A DNA stretch of 64,000 nucleotides, from assembly GCA_900471515.1 (NCBI GenBank), contig UCFC01000019.1:1-64000 (forward strand), given 5' to 3'. This DNA is from Hyphomicrobiales bacterium. GTDB taxonomy: Bacteria; Pseudomonadota; Alphaproteobacteria; Rhizobiales; Rhizobiaceae. The notes beneath the pieces are model-generated. The model had not been told where the DNA came from and did not search any database. It saw only the letters and a program-made list of their open reading frames with translations. The translations under genes were made by a program, and so were the position numbers. Shown here piece after piece: positions 31,929 through 40,750 of the stretch (positions are counted from its first letter, which is position 1; each line of letters starts with the position of its first letter).

Positions 31929-32927
31929 CTACTCGTCGCGCCGCAGATTGCGAATTCGGTCGAAGAGAACGGCAAGCACGATTGCCCCGCCGATAAAGCT
32001 GCCTTGCCAGAAGGCATTGATGCCGAGCAGGCCAAGGCTGTTGCGGATGACCTCGATGAGCGCAGCGCCGATCAAGGCCCCGAAGGCGGTGCCGACGCCG
32101 CCGGCCAGATTGGCGCCGCCGATGACCGCGGCGGCAATGACCTGCAGTTCCATCCCGGCGCCGATATTTGTCGTGACAGCGCCGAGCCAGCCGGTCTGGA
32201 TGATGCCGGCAACCCCCGCCGACAGGGCGGAAATCATATAGACGATGACCTTGATCCTCTGCACGGGGACGCCCGTCAGCGTCGCGGCCTGTTCATTGCC
32301 GCCGATGGCAAAAACATAGCGGCCGAACTTGGTCCAGCGCAGCACGAAACCGGTCATGAGCGCCAGAACGACCATATAGACCACCGGATTGGCAATGCCG
32401 AAAAGCCAGGCGCCGCCACCGAGCGCCAGAAGTTTGTCGTGGTCAGGTCCGAACTGGAAGACGACGGTGTTGTTGGAGGCAACCATCGCAAGGCTGCGCG
32501 CGATCGACAACATGCCGAGCGTGACGACGAAAGGCGGAAAGCCGAGATAGGCGATCAACAGGCCGTTGAACGCTCCGACCACAAGGGCGGTGCCGATCGA
32601 GGCGGCGATGCCGACTTCGATGCTGTATCCCGCGTGCATGACGACCGCCAGCACCATGCTGCACAGGCAAAGCACGGAGCCAACGGACAGATCGATGCCG
32701 CCGGTGATGATGACCAGCGTCATGCCCAGCGCGATAATCGCAACGAAGGTGACGTTGCGGGTGATGTTGTAGATGTTCTTCGCCGTGGCAAAGGAGTCCG
32801 TCGTCATCGACAGGAAAATGCAGGCGAGAACGACCGCAACGAGAACCCAGAATGTCTGGCTGCTCAGGATCGCCGCAAGCCAGCTGCGTTGCTTCTGCTC
32901 GATCGTCTGGTCAAGTGTAATCGCCAT
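31929..32927 (-). CDS. Sugar ABC transporter permease (RbsC/FrcC type)
   Basis: 332 residues from the ATG at 32927 (AAGAAGG 8 nt upstream), with about 9-10 TM helices. The BPD_transp_2 signature region is TLVIITGGIDLSVGSVLCLCSM, followed by GTALVVGAFNGLLIAYLGFPPFVVTLGML and AIGGNEQAATLTGVPVQRIKVIVYMISALSAG, the loop that contacts the ATPase. It forms the membrane channel of a ribose/fructose-type importer with the ATPase 43 nt upstream and the binding protein at 34998. The substrate is a monosaccharide or polyol by family; not more precise. Confidence 0.92.
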   Translation of the reverse strand: MAITLDQTIEQKQRSWLAAILSSQTFWVLVAVVLACIFLSMTTDSFATAKNIYNITRNVTFVAIIALGMTLVIITGGIDLSVGSVLCLCSMVLAVVMHAGYSIEVGIAASIGTALVVGAFNGLLIAYLGFPPFVVTLGMLSIARSLAMVASNNTVVFQFGPDHDKLLALGGGAWLFGIANPVVYMVVLALMTGFVLRWTKFGRYVFAIGGNEQAATLTGVPVQRIKVIVYMISALSAGVAGIIQTGWLGAVTTNIGAGMELQVIAAAVIGGANLAGGVGTAFGALIGAALIEVIRNSLGLLGINAFWQGSFIGGAIVLAVLFDRIRNLRRDE

Positions 32928-32970
32928 CGTCGGCCTTCTTCCTTCCTGCCCCTGCAACGGATGGCATCGA

Positions 32971-33711
32971 TCACACCTGTTCGATGGCGCCGGTGATGAG
33001 GCCGGTCACTTCCTCGGGCGAACTTGCCGCAATTGGCTTGTCGGCCACCTTTCTTCCCCGCCGCATCACGATCACCCGGTCGGCGACCGAAAAGACGTCG
33101 GGCATGCGATGACTGATCAGGACAACGGCAATGCCCCGGTCGCGCAATTGGCGGATCAGGTTGAGAACTTCAGCTACCTGGCGCACGGAAATGGCGGCGG
33201 TCGGCTCGTCCATCAACACGATTTTCGCTTCCGAAAGCATCGTGCGGGCGATTGCGACCGCTTGCCGCTGGCCGCCTGACATCTGCTTGACGAGATCGCG
33301 CGGGCGGGTCTCGGATTTGAGCTCGCGAAATATCTCGCCGGCGCGCTTGTACATCGCCTTGTAGTCGAGGATGCGAAGGGGCCATACGCCGCGGCGCAAT
33401 TCCCGCCCGAGGAAGACGTTCGCCGCCGCCGTGAGATTGTTGCAGAGCGCCAGGTCCTGGTGAACGATCTCGATACCGTGCTGGCGTGCCTCCTTCGGCC
33501 GATGGAGCACGAGATCGGCGCCATCGAGACGCATGGTCCCGTGGCTCGGCCGAAAGTTGCCGGCGATCATCTTGACCAATGTAGACTTGCCGGCGCCGTT
33601 ATCGCCCATGAGGCCGACCACTTGCCCCGCTTCGAGCGAAAACGACACGTCGCTGACGGCCTGGATGGCACCGAAATGTTTGGAAATATTGGTGAGTTCG
33701 AGAACCGCCAC
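32971..33711 (-). CDS. Sugar ABC transporter ATPase, single domain (FrcA-like)
   Basis: 246 residues, one nucleotide-binding domain: Walker A GDNGAGKST (36-44), Q-loop HQDLAL, signature MSGGQRQ, Walker B IVLMDEPTA and H-loop LISHR. RbsA homologues usually have two such domains (about 500 residues); this single-domain form resembles FrcA and would homodimerise. Translation starts at GTG 33711. First gene of the minus-strand pair ATPase-permease, divergent from the SDR gene across a 257-bp control region. Confidence 0.92.
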   Translation of the reverse strand: MAVLELTNISKHFGAIQAVSDVSFSLEAGQVVGLMGDNGAGKSTLVKMIAGNFRPSHGTMRLDGADLVLHRPKEARQHGIEIVHQDLALCNNLTAAANVFLGRELRRGVWPLRILDYKAMYKRAGEIFRELKSETRPRDLVKQMSGGQRQAVAIARTMLSEAKIVLMDEPTAAISVRQVAEVLNLIRQLRDRGIAVVLISHRMPDVFSVADRVIVMRRGRKVADKPIAASSPEEVTGLITGAIEQV

Positions 33712-33890
33712 CAGCCTTCTGGCCTCCCAAAACCTGTCGCTATCCGTTCGCTCCGAACCCGGCTTGTTTTCGACGCGCGGCTGCAGCGAATTCGTCTTTC
33801 CAATATCCTCCCGGGAAAAACGAATATGAGCATTTACGCAAAACCCCGCGACAGCGTCAACTCATTGTCCGCGGTGCGGAGCCTATTGTA

Positions 33891-33915
33891 ACAAAAATCC
33901 GTTTTGTCGGACAAA
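33891..33915. promoter_or_regulatory. Probable GntR operator in the divergent promoter
   Basis: Two overlapping inverted repeats: ACAAAA-ATCCG-TTTTGT (33891-33907) and TTTGTC-G-GACAAA (33903-33915). The second has the GTC-N-GAC core of FadR-subfamily sites. It lies between the ATPase and SDR genes, and a FadR-like regulator is encoded at 36171 in the same cluster. Confidence 0.5.
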
Positions 33916-33968
33916 TATCAATTGACGGAAGCCGCGCTCGAATATTAGCTATCACTGGGAGAGAGAGC

Positions 33969-34949
33969 ATGCTGATCCTTGTTACCGGTGCGACGGGCAA
34001 GGTCGGGCGGCGCTTCATTGCTGGGCTGCTTGACGATCCGAGCTTTTCCAAAGCGCGTATTCGCGCGCTTTGCCATAACCGCCTGTGCGAAGCGACCGAC
34101 CGCGTCGAAGTCATCCGCGGTTCGATTGCCGAGCGCGATGTTGTCGCTGCCGCGCTACGTGACGTCACCCATGTCGTGCATCTTGCCACCTGCAAGGAAA
34201 CCCCGAGCGAAATCATGGACGTCGCGGTCAAGGGGCTCTTCTGGCTGCTCGAGGAATTCCGCACCAGCGCCACGGCACGCCAGTTCATCCTGATCGGCGG
34301 CGATGCGGGCATTGGGCATTTTTACCATCGCCATGACGATCCGATTACCGAGAGCGTCCGCCATTGCGCCTATCCGGGAAGCTACGCGCTCTCGAAGGTT
34401 CTGGAAGAAGTCATGCTGGAGCAGTTCGGTATCCAATATGGCCTCAATGGCTGCTGCCTGCGCGCGCCCTGGATCATGGAAAAGGACGATTTCAAATATT
34501 CGCTGTCCTTCGGAGACGACGTCTTCGGCGGTCCGGACTGGAAGACGATGGTTCCGGAAGAGGCCGCACGGCGCTATGCCGCCGCGGGCACGGTGCCGCT
34601 GCTGCTCGATGCCGACGGGCGTCCGCTCAAACGCAACTTCGTGCATGTCGATGACCTCGTCTCCGCGATCCTGGCGACGATCGACAACCCTCGGGCGGAG
34701 CGGCAGCTCTTCAACATCTGCATGGATCGGCCGGTCGACTATGCCGAAGTCGCAGCCTATCTGTCGCGCACGCGAAATCTCGGTTCTGTCGAGATACCGA
34801 GCCGCTTCCATTCCAACTGGATGGACAACAGCAAGGCGAAATACCTGCTGGATTGGCGGCCGAACTACGATCTCGAAATGCTTATCGATTCGGCGTGGCA
34901 ATACGAGCGTTCGAAGGAGGAGCCTCGCGTCGTCTGGTATCCGGGTTGA
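33969..34949 (+). CDS. Extended SDR: NAD-dependent sugar epimerase/dehydratase or dehydrogenase
   Basis: 326 residues. Rossmann motif TGATGKVG (6-13) and catalytic YALSK (Y about 142) mark an extended short-chain dehydrogenase/reductase acting on sugars or nucleotide sugars; HVDDLVSAILAT is typical of the epimerase family. GGGAGAGAG precedes the ATG. Lying between the transporter subunits, it probably handles the imported sugar; uronate-dehydrogenase-like oxidation is possible but the specificity is not clear. Confidence 0.85.
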   Translation: MLILVTGATGKVGRRFIAGLLDDPSFSKARIRALCHNRLCEATDRVEVIRGSIAERDVVAAALRDVTHVVHLATCKETPSEIMDVAVKGLFWLLEEFRTSATARQFILIGGDAGIGHFYHRHDDPITESVRHCAYPGSYALSKVLEEVMLEQFGIQYGLNGCCLRAPWIMEKDDFKYSLSFGDDVFGGPDWKTMVPEEAARRYAAAGTVPLLLDADGRPLKRNFVHVDDLVSAILATIDNPRAERQLFNICMDRPVDYAEVAAYLSRTRNLGSVEIPSRFHSNWMDNSKAKYLLDWRPNYDLEMLIDSAWQYERSKEEPRVVWYPG

Positions 34950-34997
34950 TTTCGTATGGCGGGTATGCCGTGCCCGTCGTTTTGAAGGGAGGAAACC

Positions 34998-35984
34998 ATG
35001 AAGAAAGCATTGTTACTGACTGTCGCAATTCTGGCGCTGACCGCGGGCCAGGCCCTGGCCAAGAAGCAACTCGTCATCGTCGTCAAAGGGCTCGACAATC
35101 CATTCTTCGAAGCAATCAATCAAGGTTGCCAGAAGTGGAACAAGGAGAACCCGGATTCGGAATATGAGTGCTTCTATACCGGTCCCGCATCGACTTCGGA
35201 CGAAGCCGGCGAGGCGCAGATCGTGCAGGATATGTTGGGCAAGGCAGACACGGCCGCAATCGCGATTTCGCCGTCGAACGCAAAACTTATCGCCCAGACC
35301 CTGAAGACCGCCAATCCGACGGTTCCGGTGATGACGCTCGATGCCGACCTTGCAGCCGAGGATGCGGCGCTGCGCAAGACCTATCTCGGTACCGACAACT
35401 ACCTGATGGGCGCGCGCATCGGTGACTATATCAAGAAAGCCAAGCCGAACGGCGGGAAGATCTGCACGATCGAGGGCAATCCGGGGGCGGACAATATCCT
35501 GCGCCGCGCCCAAGGCATGCGCGACACGCTTACCGGCCAGAAGGGGCTTACCGAGCTGAAAGGCGAGGGTGGATGGACGGAAGTCGCCGGATGCCCGGTC
35601 TTCACCAATGACGACGGTGCCAAGGGCGTGCAGGCGATGACCGATATCCTTGCGGCCAACCCCGATCTGGACGCCTTCGGCATTATGGGTGGCTGGCCGT
35701 TGTTCGGCGCGCCGCAACCCTATCGCGACCTGTTCAAGCCGATGGCCGACAAGATTGCCAGCAATGACTTCGTCATCGGCGCCGCCGACACGATCGGCGA
35801 CGAGGTTGCCATTGCCAAGGAAGGTCTGGTGACTGCGCTCGTCGGCCAGCGGCCGTTCGAGATGGGCTACAAGGCACCTTCGGTGATGATGGATCTGATT
35901 GCCGGCAAGGCGGTTGAAGATCCGGTATTCACCGGGCTCGATGAGTGCACGAAAGATACGGTCGATACCTGCATTCAAAAGTAG
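34998..35984 (+). CDS. Sugar ABC transporter periplasmic binding protein
   Basis: 328 residues with signal peptide MKKALLLTVAILALTAGQALA. The periplasmic binding protein type 1 (ribose/LacI) fold is evident: KKQLVIVVKGLDNPFFEAINQGCQKW, DAAIAISPSNA-like AAIAISPSNAKL, VPVMTLDAD, and GIMGGWPLFGAPQPY. It would deliver its ligand to the FrcC/FrcA-like pair encoded at 31929-33711. The ATG at 34998 has GGGAGG upstream. Four cysteines are present in the mature protein. A strong hairpin lies after its stop. Confidence 0.92.
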   Translation: MKKALLLTVAILALTAGQALAKKQLVIVVKGLDNPFFEAINQGCQKWNKENPDSEYECFYTGPASTSDEAGEAQIVQDMLGKADTAAIAISPSNAKLIAQTLKTANPTVPVMTLDADLAAEDAALRKTYLGTDNYLMGARIGDYIKKAKPNGGKICTIEGNPGADNILRRAQGMRDTLTGQKGLTELKGEGGWTEVAGCPVFTNDDGAKGVQAMTDILAANPDLDAFGIMGGWPLFGAPQPYRDLFKPMADKIASNDFVIGAADTIGDEVAIAKEGLVTALVGQRPFEMGYKAPSVMMDLIAGKAVEDPVFTGLDECTKDTVDTCIQK

Positions 35985-36005
35985 GCTCGCGGTCTGAAAC
36001 GCCAA

Positions 36006-36024
36006 GGGGGCACTAGTTGCCCCC
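36006..36024 (+). terminator. Hairpin after the sugar-binding protein gene
   Basis: GGGGGCA (36006-36012), 5-nt loop, TGCCCCC (36018-36024), beginning 22 nt after the stop. No T-run follows, so it may be an mRNA-stabilising end or Rho-independent-like pause that limits readthrough into the GntR gene. Confidence 0.5.
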
Positions 36025-36170
36025 GAGACGGATCGAAAGATCCGCAGGGCTTGACGCGCCTTGAATTCCGCGCATTTTGCCAGAGTCAATCGCAGGCGAC
36101 TTCCTCGTTATTACGATTGTTTTGATAGCACGCGCAGACAGTCGAAAGAATGCTGAGGCAGTAGAAATAA

Positions 36171-36953
36171 ATGCCTGACAAGAAATCGGGAAAGCCGACG
36201 GCTTCGGTCGAGGTGGCGACGGTTGACCGCTCGGCCACCGCAAGGCGCCCAAATGCTCCGCGTATAACCGGGGCAAGTGTTCATGTGTCTTTGGCAGGCG
36301 AGATCGGCCTCAGGATCGTGCGCGGCGATTATCCGCCGGGCACGATCCTGCCAAACGAGGCAAAGTGGTCGCAAGTCTTCGAAGTCAGCCGATCGGCGGT
36401 GCGCGAGGCGATCAAGATGCTGATGGCCAAGGGGCTGCTTTCTTCCCGTCCGAAAATCGGCAGCTGGGTCGAGCCCAAGGAACGCTGGAACCTGCTGGAT
36501 CGCGACGTATTGGGCTGGTATGCCGCCTCTCCCGATCGCGAAGCCTTTCTGAGGACCGTGCAGGAACTCAGGCACATGATCGAGCCGGAAGCGACGGCCC
36601 TTGCCGCGGAGCGCCGGACCGAGGAGCAAATGAAGGCAATCAGTCAGGCTCTGCAGGATATGGGACAGGCGACATCACTCCAGCAGCGAACGGAATCCGA
36701 TACGCGATTTCATATCGCCATCCTGCGCGCTTCCGGAAATGATCTGCTGGTGCCGCTCGGCGTCTTGATCGAATCGGCGCTGAACCACCTCTTCACCCAT
36801 GTGACGCGAGAGGAGGACAATTTGCGATATGTGCTGAAACTTCATGAGAATATCGAGAAAAGCATCCGCCTGCAGCGGCCGAACATGGCGCGCAACGCAG
36901 TCCGCAAGGTGCTGGCAAATACCGACCAGATCATAGCACGCTGGTCGCGATAG
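36171..36953 (+). CDS. GntR-family (FadR/FCD subfamily) transcriptional regulator
   Basis: 260 residues. A winged helix lies at about 40-105 (LAGEIGLRIVRGDYPPGTILPNEAKWSQVFEVSRSAVREAIKMLMAKGLLSSRPKIGSWV), followed by an all-helical FCD ligand domain (about 125-255: ELRHMIEPEATALAAERRTEEQ, ESDTRFHIAILRASGN). FCD regulators bind carboxylates or sugar acids and usually repress. The N-terminus is about 35 residues longer than normal. Position suggests it controls the sugar ABC cluster, for example through the TTTGTCGGACAAA site at 33903. Confidence 0.9.
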   Translation: MPDKKSGKPTASVEVATVDRSATARRPNAPRITGASVHVSLAGEIGLRIVRGDYPPGTILPNEAKWSQVFEVSRSAVREAIKMLMAKGLLSSRPKIGSWVEPKERWNLLDRDVLGWYAASPDREAFLRTVQELRHMIEPEATALAAERRTEEQMKAISQALQDMGQATSLQQRTESDTRFHIAILRASGNDLLVPLGVLIESALNHLFTHVTREEDNLRYVLKLHENIEKSIRLQRPNMARNAVRKVLANTDQIIARWSR

Positions 36954-37016
36954 AAGCCTGAACCCGTCCGGCAGAGGAAGCGGCGGCTGTCGAAACGGCT
37001 TGGTCATCGGTGCAAA

Positions 37017-37036
37017 AGCCCGCATTCAAGCGGGCT
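37017..37036 (-). terminator. Intrinsic terminator after the pdxA2-type gene
   Basis: On the minus strand AGCCCGC-ttgaat-GCGGGCT is followed by TTTTG, 31 nt after the dehydrogenase stop. It also lies about 64 nt past the convergent GntR stop. Confidence 0.65.
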
Positions 37037-37066
37037 CTGCTGACCGGAGCTGTAAAGATGCCGGTG

Positions 37067-38065
37067 TCAGGAGGCCAGCGCCGTGGCGGCGCGCGGCGAC
37101 CGTGCCATCAGCCGCGCATAGGCGATGGCCGAGAGCATGTTGACGTGGTTGGCGCGGCCGGTTCCGGCGATGTCGAAGGCGGTGCCATGATCGACGGAGA
37201 CGCGGTCGATCGGCAGGCCCAGGGAGACGTTGACGGCGGTCTCGAAGGCGACGAGCTTGATCGGGATATGGCCCTGATCGTGATACTGGGCAATAACCAG
37301 ATCGAAGGCGCCGTTATAGGCGCGGGCAAAGACCGTGTCGGCGGAAATGGGACCGACCACGTCGATACCCTTGGCCTGTGCCAGTTCGACGGCCGGTGCC
37401 AGGAACTCCGTGTCCTCGGTACCGAAGAGGCCGTTTTCGCCGCAATGCGGGTTGAGACCGGCGACCGCGATACGGGCTTTCCTGCCGAGGCGCATGAAAT
37501 GATTATGGCCGGCTTCGATCGTCGCCAGCACGCGCTCGGTCCTGGCGCGTTCGATCGCGCCCTTCAGGGAGACGTGGGTGGAAACGTGAATGGTGTTCAG
37601 CCGCTCGGAGGCGAGCAGCATGAAGGAACTCTTGGAGCCGGTCAGATGCGCCAGCAGGCCGGTATGGCCGTCGAAATGATGGCCGGCGAGGTTCATGGCC
37701 TCCTTGTTGATCGGCGCGGTGACGATGACGTCGGCTTCCTTTGACATGGCCAGATCGACGGCGCGGGCGATATAGCGAACGGATGCATCGCCGGCGACCG
37801 GGCTGACCTTGCCGATCTCGGGAAGCGGCGCGCCAAGCGGCACCTCGTCGACGGCGATGGTGTTTCCGTCTTCGGAGGCGGAGGGGCCGAAGCGCAGGCC
37901 GACTTCGGTCGCGCGCGCAGCGCGCTCCAGCGCTTCGCTGTTGCCGACGATGACGAAGTCGCGCCGTTCGGCAGCCGGCAACGCCGCCAGTGCCTTGACG
38001 ATCACTTCCGGGCCGACGCCGGCGGGATCGCCGAGGGTTACTGCGACTTTAGCATTTCTGTCCAT
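37067..38065 (-). CDS. PdxA-family dehydrogenase, probably PdxA2 (4-phospho-threonate/erythronate 3-dehydrogenase)
   Basis: 332 residues. PdxA landmarks: [18 protein letters not shown] (10-27), [15 protein letters not shown] with metal ligand His, the nucleotide/metal region [31 protein letters not shown] and [15 protein letters not shown]. PdxA proper serves vitamin B6 synthesis; the PdxA2 branch oxidises and decarboxylates 4-phosphorylated four-carbon acids to dihydroxyacetone phosphate and pairs with DUF1537 kinases. A DUF1537 kinase lies in this cluster (47619), which favours PdxA2. Start ATG 38065. It follows the Fe-alcohol dehydrogenase with a 28-nt gap and is closed by a terminator. 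Confidence 0.88.
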   Translation of the reverse strand: MDRNAKVAVTLGDPAGVGPEVIVKALAALPAAERRDFVIVGNSEALERAARATEVGLRFGPSASEDGNTIAVDEVPLGAPLPEIGKVSPVAGDASVRYIARAVDLAMSKEADVIVTAPINKEAMNLAGHHFDGHTGLLAHLTGSKSSFMLLASERLNTIHVSTHVSLKGAIERARTERVLATIEAGHNHFMRLGRKARIAVAGLNPHCGENGLFGTEDTEFLAPAVELAQAKGIDVVGPISADTVFARAYNGAFDLVIAQYHDQGHIPIKLVAFETAVNVSLGLPIDRVSVDHGTAFDIAGTGRANHVNMLSAIAYARLMARSPRAATALAS

Positions 38066-38093
38066 CGGTCAAATTCCTTTTGAAAGCCCTGCC

Positions 38094-39227
38094 TCAATAG
38101 GCTGCTTCGTAGATCGAGCGTATGTCGGCGCGCGTCAAGTCGCGCGGATTGTTATCCAGCAGCCTGCGGATGGCGAAAGCATCGTCGGCCATGGCATCGA
38201 GATCGTCTTGCGGCACGCCGAGGCCCGACAGGGTCATCTCGATGCCGAGCTCCGCGCAGAAGGCATAGGCGGCATCGAAGACCGATTTGACCGTGTCCGA
38301 GGCACTGTAGCCGAGCGCTTCCATGACCGCTTTCGTCTTTTCCGGTACGGCCGGCGTGTTGAAGGCGAGAACATGAGGGAAGATCAATGCGTTGGCCGCG
38401 CCGTGGGCGACATGCCAGCGCGTGCCGAGCGGATAGGCGAGCGCATGACCGCCGGCCGTATTGACCGGGCCGAGGCAGAAGCCGCCATAGAGCGAGGCCA
38501 GCGACAGACCGGCGCGGGCTTCGGCATCCGATCCGTCGCGGACCGCTCTCGCAAGATATTTGCCGACGAGCCGCGTTCCCTCGATCGCATACATGTCGAT
38601 CATCGGATGCGCCTTGCGATTGGTGAAGGCCTCGACGCAATGCGCCATGGCATCGACGCCGGTTGCGGCCGTCGTGCGCGCCGGCACGGAGAAGGTCAGC
38701 GACGGATCGATGACGGCGATATCGGCAAGCATATGAAGGCTCTCGACCGCGAGCTTGGCCTTTGTTTCAGGATCGGTGACAAGTGCGCGGATACCGGCCT
38801 CGCTGCCCGTGCCCGAGGTCGTCGGCACCTGCGCGAGCGCTGCCTTGCGCGGCCCTTGAACCTTGTTGGGGCCGACCACCTCGCGGAGCGTCTGCGGCGA
38901 GCCGGCGAGCACGGCGGCGAGCTTGGCAAGATCCATGGCGCTGCCGCCGCCGAAGCCGACGATGAGGTCGGCTTGCGCGGCTTCCGCAGCGGCGAGCACC
39001 TTGTCGAGATTGGCAATGTCCGGTTCGGGTGTCACGTCGGCGAAGACCGAAACCTCACCCTTCAGCTGCAGCAGTTCGACGCGGGTGGCATTGAATGCAT
39101 CCGAAATGACCAGTGTCCGCGAATACCCCTTGCTCGCGGCCCAGGCGCCCAGCTTTCCCGCCGTCCCAAGGCCGAATTCGATCAGGTGCGGCCGGACAAC
39201 GGCAATAGGTGAATCCAAACTGACCAT
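38094..39227 (-). CDS. Iron-containing alcohol dehydrogenase
   Basis: 377 residues, Fe-ADH family. NAD-binding GFGGGSAMDLAK (91-102) and PTTSGTGSEAG are typical; metal ligands are expected in the AATGVDAMAHCVEAF helix and the GGHALAYPLGTRWHVAHG stretch with its spaced histidines. It would interconvert an alcohol or hydroxy-acid and an aldehyde or keto form. The ATG at 39227 has GGGGAGG 8 nt upstream. It begins a two-gene unit with the PdxA2-type gene, behind its own AT-rich promoter. In this cluster a hydroxy-acid or aldehyde released by the lyase is a plausible substrate. Confidence 0.92.
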   Translation of the reverse strand: MVSLDSPIAVVRPHLIEFGLGTAGKLGAWAASKGYSRTLVISDAFNATRVELLQLKGEVSVFADVTPEPDIANLDKVLAAAEAAQADLIVGFGGGSAMDLAKLAAVLAGSPQTLREVVGPNKVQGPRKAALAQVPTTSGTGSEAGIRALVTDPETKAKLAVESLHMLADIAVIDPSLTFSVPARTTAATGVDAMAHCVEAFTNRKAHPMIDMYAIEGTRLVGKYLARAVRDGSDAEARAGLSLASLYGGFCLGPVNTAGGHALAYPLGTRWHVAHGAANALIFPHVLAFNTPAVPEKTKAVMEALGYSASDTVKSVFDAAYAFCAELGIEMTLSGLGVPQDDLDAMADDAFAIRRLLDNNPRDLTRADIRSIYEAAY

Positions 39228-39552
39228 AGGCGGTCCTCCCCGATGCGCGACGGACTAGGCCGCCAATGATGTAAATTTGTTATCCTGTCCCACGATTTTT
39301 GGCAAGAATGAATGGTTGTTTTTCTTGTTTCGATATCCATTTTGATCGAAGACGCGCCGGATGGGGCGCGTGAATTTGCGTATAAGAATTTGAAATTGAT
39401 TAGATAATTATGAACTATGCAGTTCTGCGGTGGGGCCAGCGCAATTTGAAGCGGACTTGTGGTGTATTTGTAAAAACGGGAGTCCTGTGCAGAGAGGTCC
39501 GGTGCTGTGCATATCGGACCTCTCCATGCCTTCCCGGTCGGCCAGTCGGCCG
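39228..39552. promoter_or_regulatory. Intergenic control region with AT-rich motif and hairpin
   Basis: Holds the promoter of the Fe-alcohol dehydrogenase gene. GATGTAAATTTGTTATC (39268-39284) shares ACAAATTT with the divergent promoter at 41736 when read on the other strand. A 10-bp hairpin, GAGAGGTCCG (39492-39501) / CGGACCTCTC (39515-39524), lies just past the minus-strand stop of the Asp-box gene and probably marks its mRNA end. No gene seen. Confidence 0.5.
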
Positions 39553-40737
39553 TTAAGCAATTGATTCCAATGGGAGGCGCACATATTTAATGGCGCGCCT
39601 GTAATAGGTGTAGGCGACATGGAGCGTACCGTCCGCTCCCTGGATGATGGAGGGGTAGGAGAACTCGCGGTTGAGCATATCTTTCGAGTTGTTGCTCAGG
39701 CAGTATCCGTCGCCGGTATCCAGGTCGAACTTGCGTTCGAAATGGCCGCCGTGGTCTGCCGAAACCGCAAGGCTCAGCGGCGCGCGCGGAACACCCCAGA
39801 CAGCCTTTCGGGCTGCAGTATCGGGCGTTTCGGCGACAAGAGCCTTGCCGCTTTCGATCTCGTCGTAGAGCGATTGACGTCGGGCGTCGGAAGAGGCGGC
39901 GCTGCTGTGGTTGTAAACCATTGCAATTCGTCGATCGCCAAGGCCGACGGCCTGGATCGAGGAATTGTTGTTGGGCAGATTGGTTGGTTCCGGCGCACTC
40001 CAGGTTTCGCCCTGATCCGGCGAGAACGAGGCGCGAATATGCTCTGCGTAGCGATCGCGGAAGAAGGCGATCATTCTGTCGCCTTCGAGCGGCACGATAT
40101 TCATGTGCACGGCGCCCAGGCTGCCTTCTATCTCCCTCATTTTCCAGCTCTTTCCGCCATCGCGGGAGATCAGGACGCCTGCCGTGTCGGCGTCGCCGCT
40201 CCAGCGTTGACCGGGCAGGCTGATGCAGCGGAAGACGGGAAGCAGCCAGTCGCCTCTGCCGTTGACGACTATCTGCTGGCGCACGAAGGTGCCGGGCAGG
40301 TCGCAGAGAACGGTGGGGGGAGCAAAACTCTTGCCGCCATCCTCCGAGATCCGGCATTTGACAACCGCGCCGTCCTGATCGCCCGATGTCTGTGATGTGT
40401 AGAGCAGCCAGACGCGACCGTCAGGCGCGTTGAAAATCAACGGATTCTGCTCGGATTTCGCCGGATCGTCCGACATTTTCTCCGGTTCTGACCAGCGGTC
40501 GGCGCCGGGTGCCAGCCGAGACATGTAAATCGAAATGTCGCCCATGCCTTCCATCGTGCCGCCGAACCAGACGCATGTCAGTGTTCCATCGGCCAGGAAA
40601 GCGAGATTGGCGGCGTGGTTCTGGATGCAAGGAGACGGCAGATAAGCATCAAGACGGCCAGCCTGGGCGGAATTTGCCCTGAGCGTGCCGTCCATCAGCG
40701 AGGGAACGTCTTCAGGCTTCAAACCTGTCGGTTGCAT
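39553..40737 (-). CDS. Cytosolic Asp-box (BNR/sialidase-fold) protein
   Basis: 394 residues from the ATG at 40737 (GGGAGG upstream). Four Asp-box turns are visible (SEDGGKSF, SRDGGKSW, SPDQGETW, SADHGGHF), spread as in a six-bladed sialidase propeller, with a C-terminal GLHVAYTYYRR-like TLHVAYTYYRRAIKYVR strand. BNR_2 proteins of this kind are annotated exo-alpha-sialidase, but many lack that activity. There is no signal peptide, so it acts on an imported substrate. It starts 13 nt after the DHDPS-family gene, in the same transcript. It may hydrolyse a sialic-acid-like or other acidic glycoside before cleavage by the lyase. Confidence 0.85.
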   Translation of the reverse strand: MQPTGLKPEDVPSLMDGTLRANSAQAGRLDAYLPSPCIQNHAANLAFLADGTLTCVWFGGTMEGMGDISIYMSRLAPGADRWSEPEKMSDDPAKSEQNPLIFNAPDGRVWLLYTSQTSGDQDGAVVKCRISEDGGKSFAPPTVLCDLPGTFVRQQIVVNGRGDWLLPVFRCISLPGQRWSGDADTAGVLISRDGGKSWKMREIEGSLGAVHMNIVPLEGDRMIAFFRDRYAEHIRASFSPDQGETWSAPEPTNLPNNNSSIQAVGLGDRRIAMVYNHSSAASSDARRQSLYDEIESGKALVAETPDTAARKAVWGVPRAPLSLAVSADHGGHFERKFDLDTGDGYCLSNNSKDMLNREFSYPSIIQGADGTLHVAYTYYRRAIKYVRLPLESIA

Positions 40738-40750
40738 GGTTTTTCCTCCC

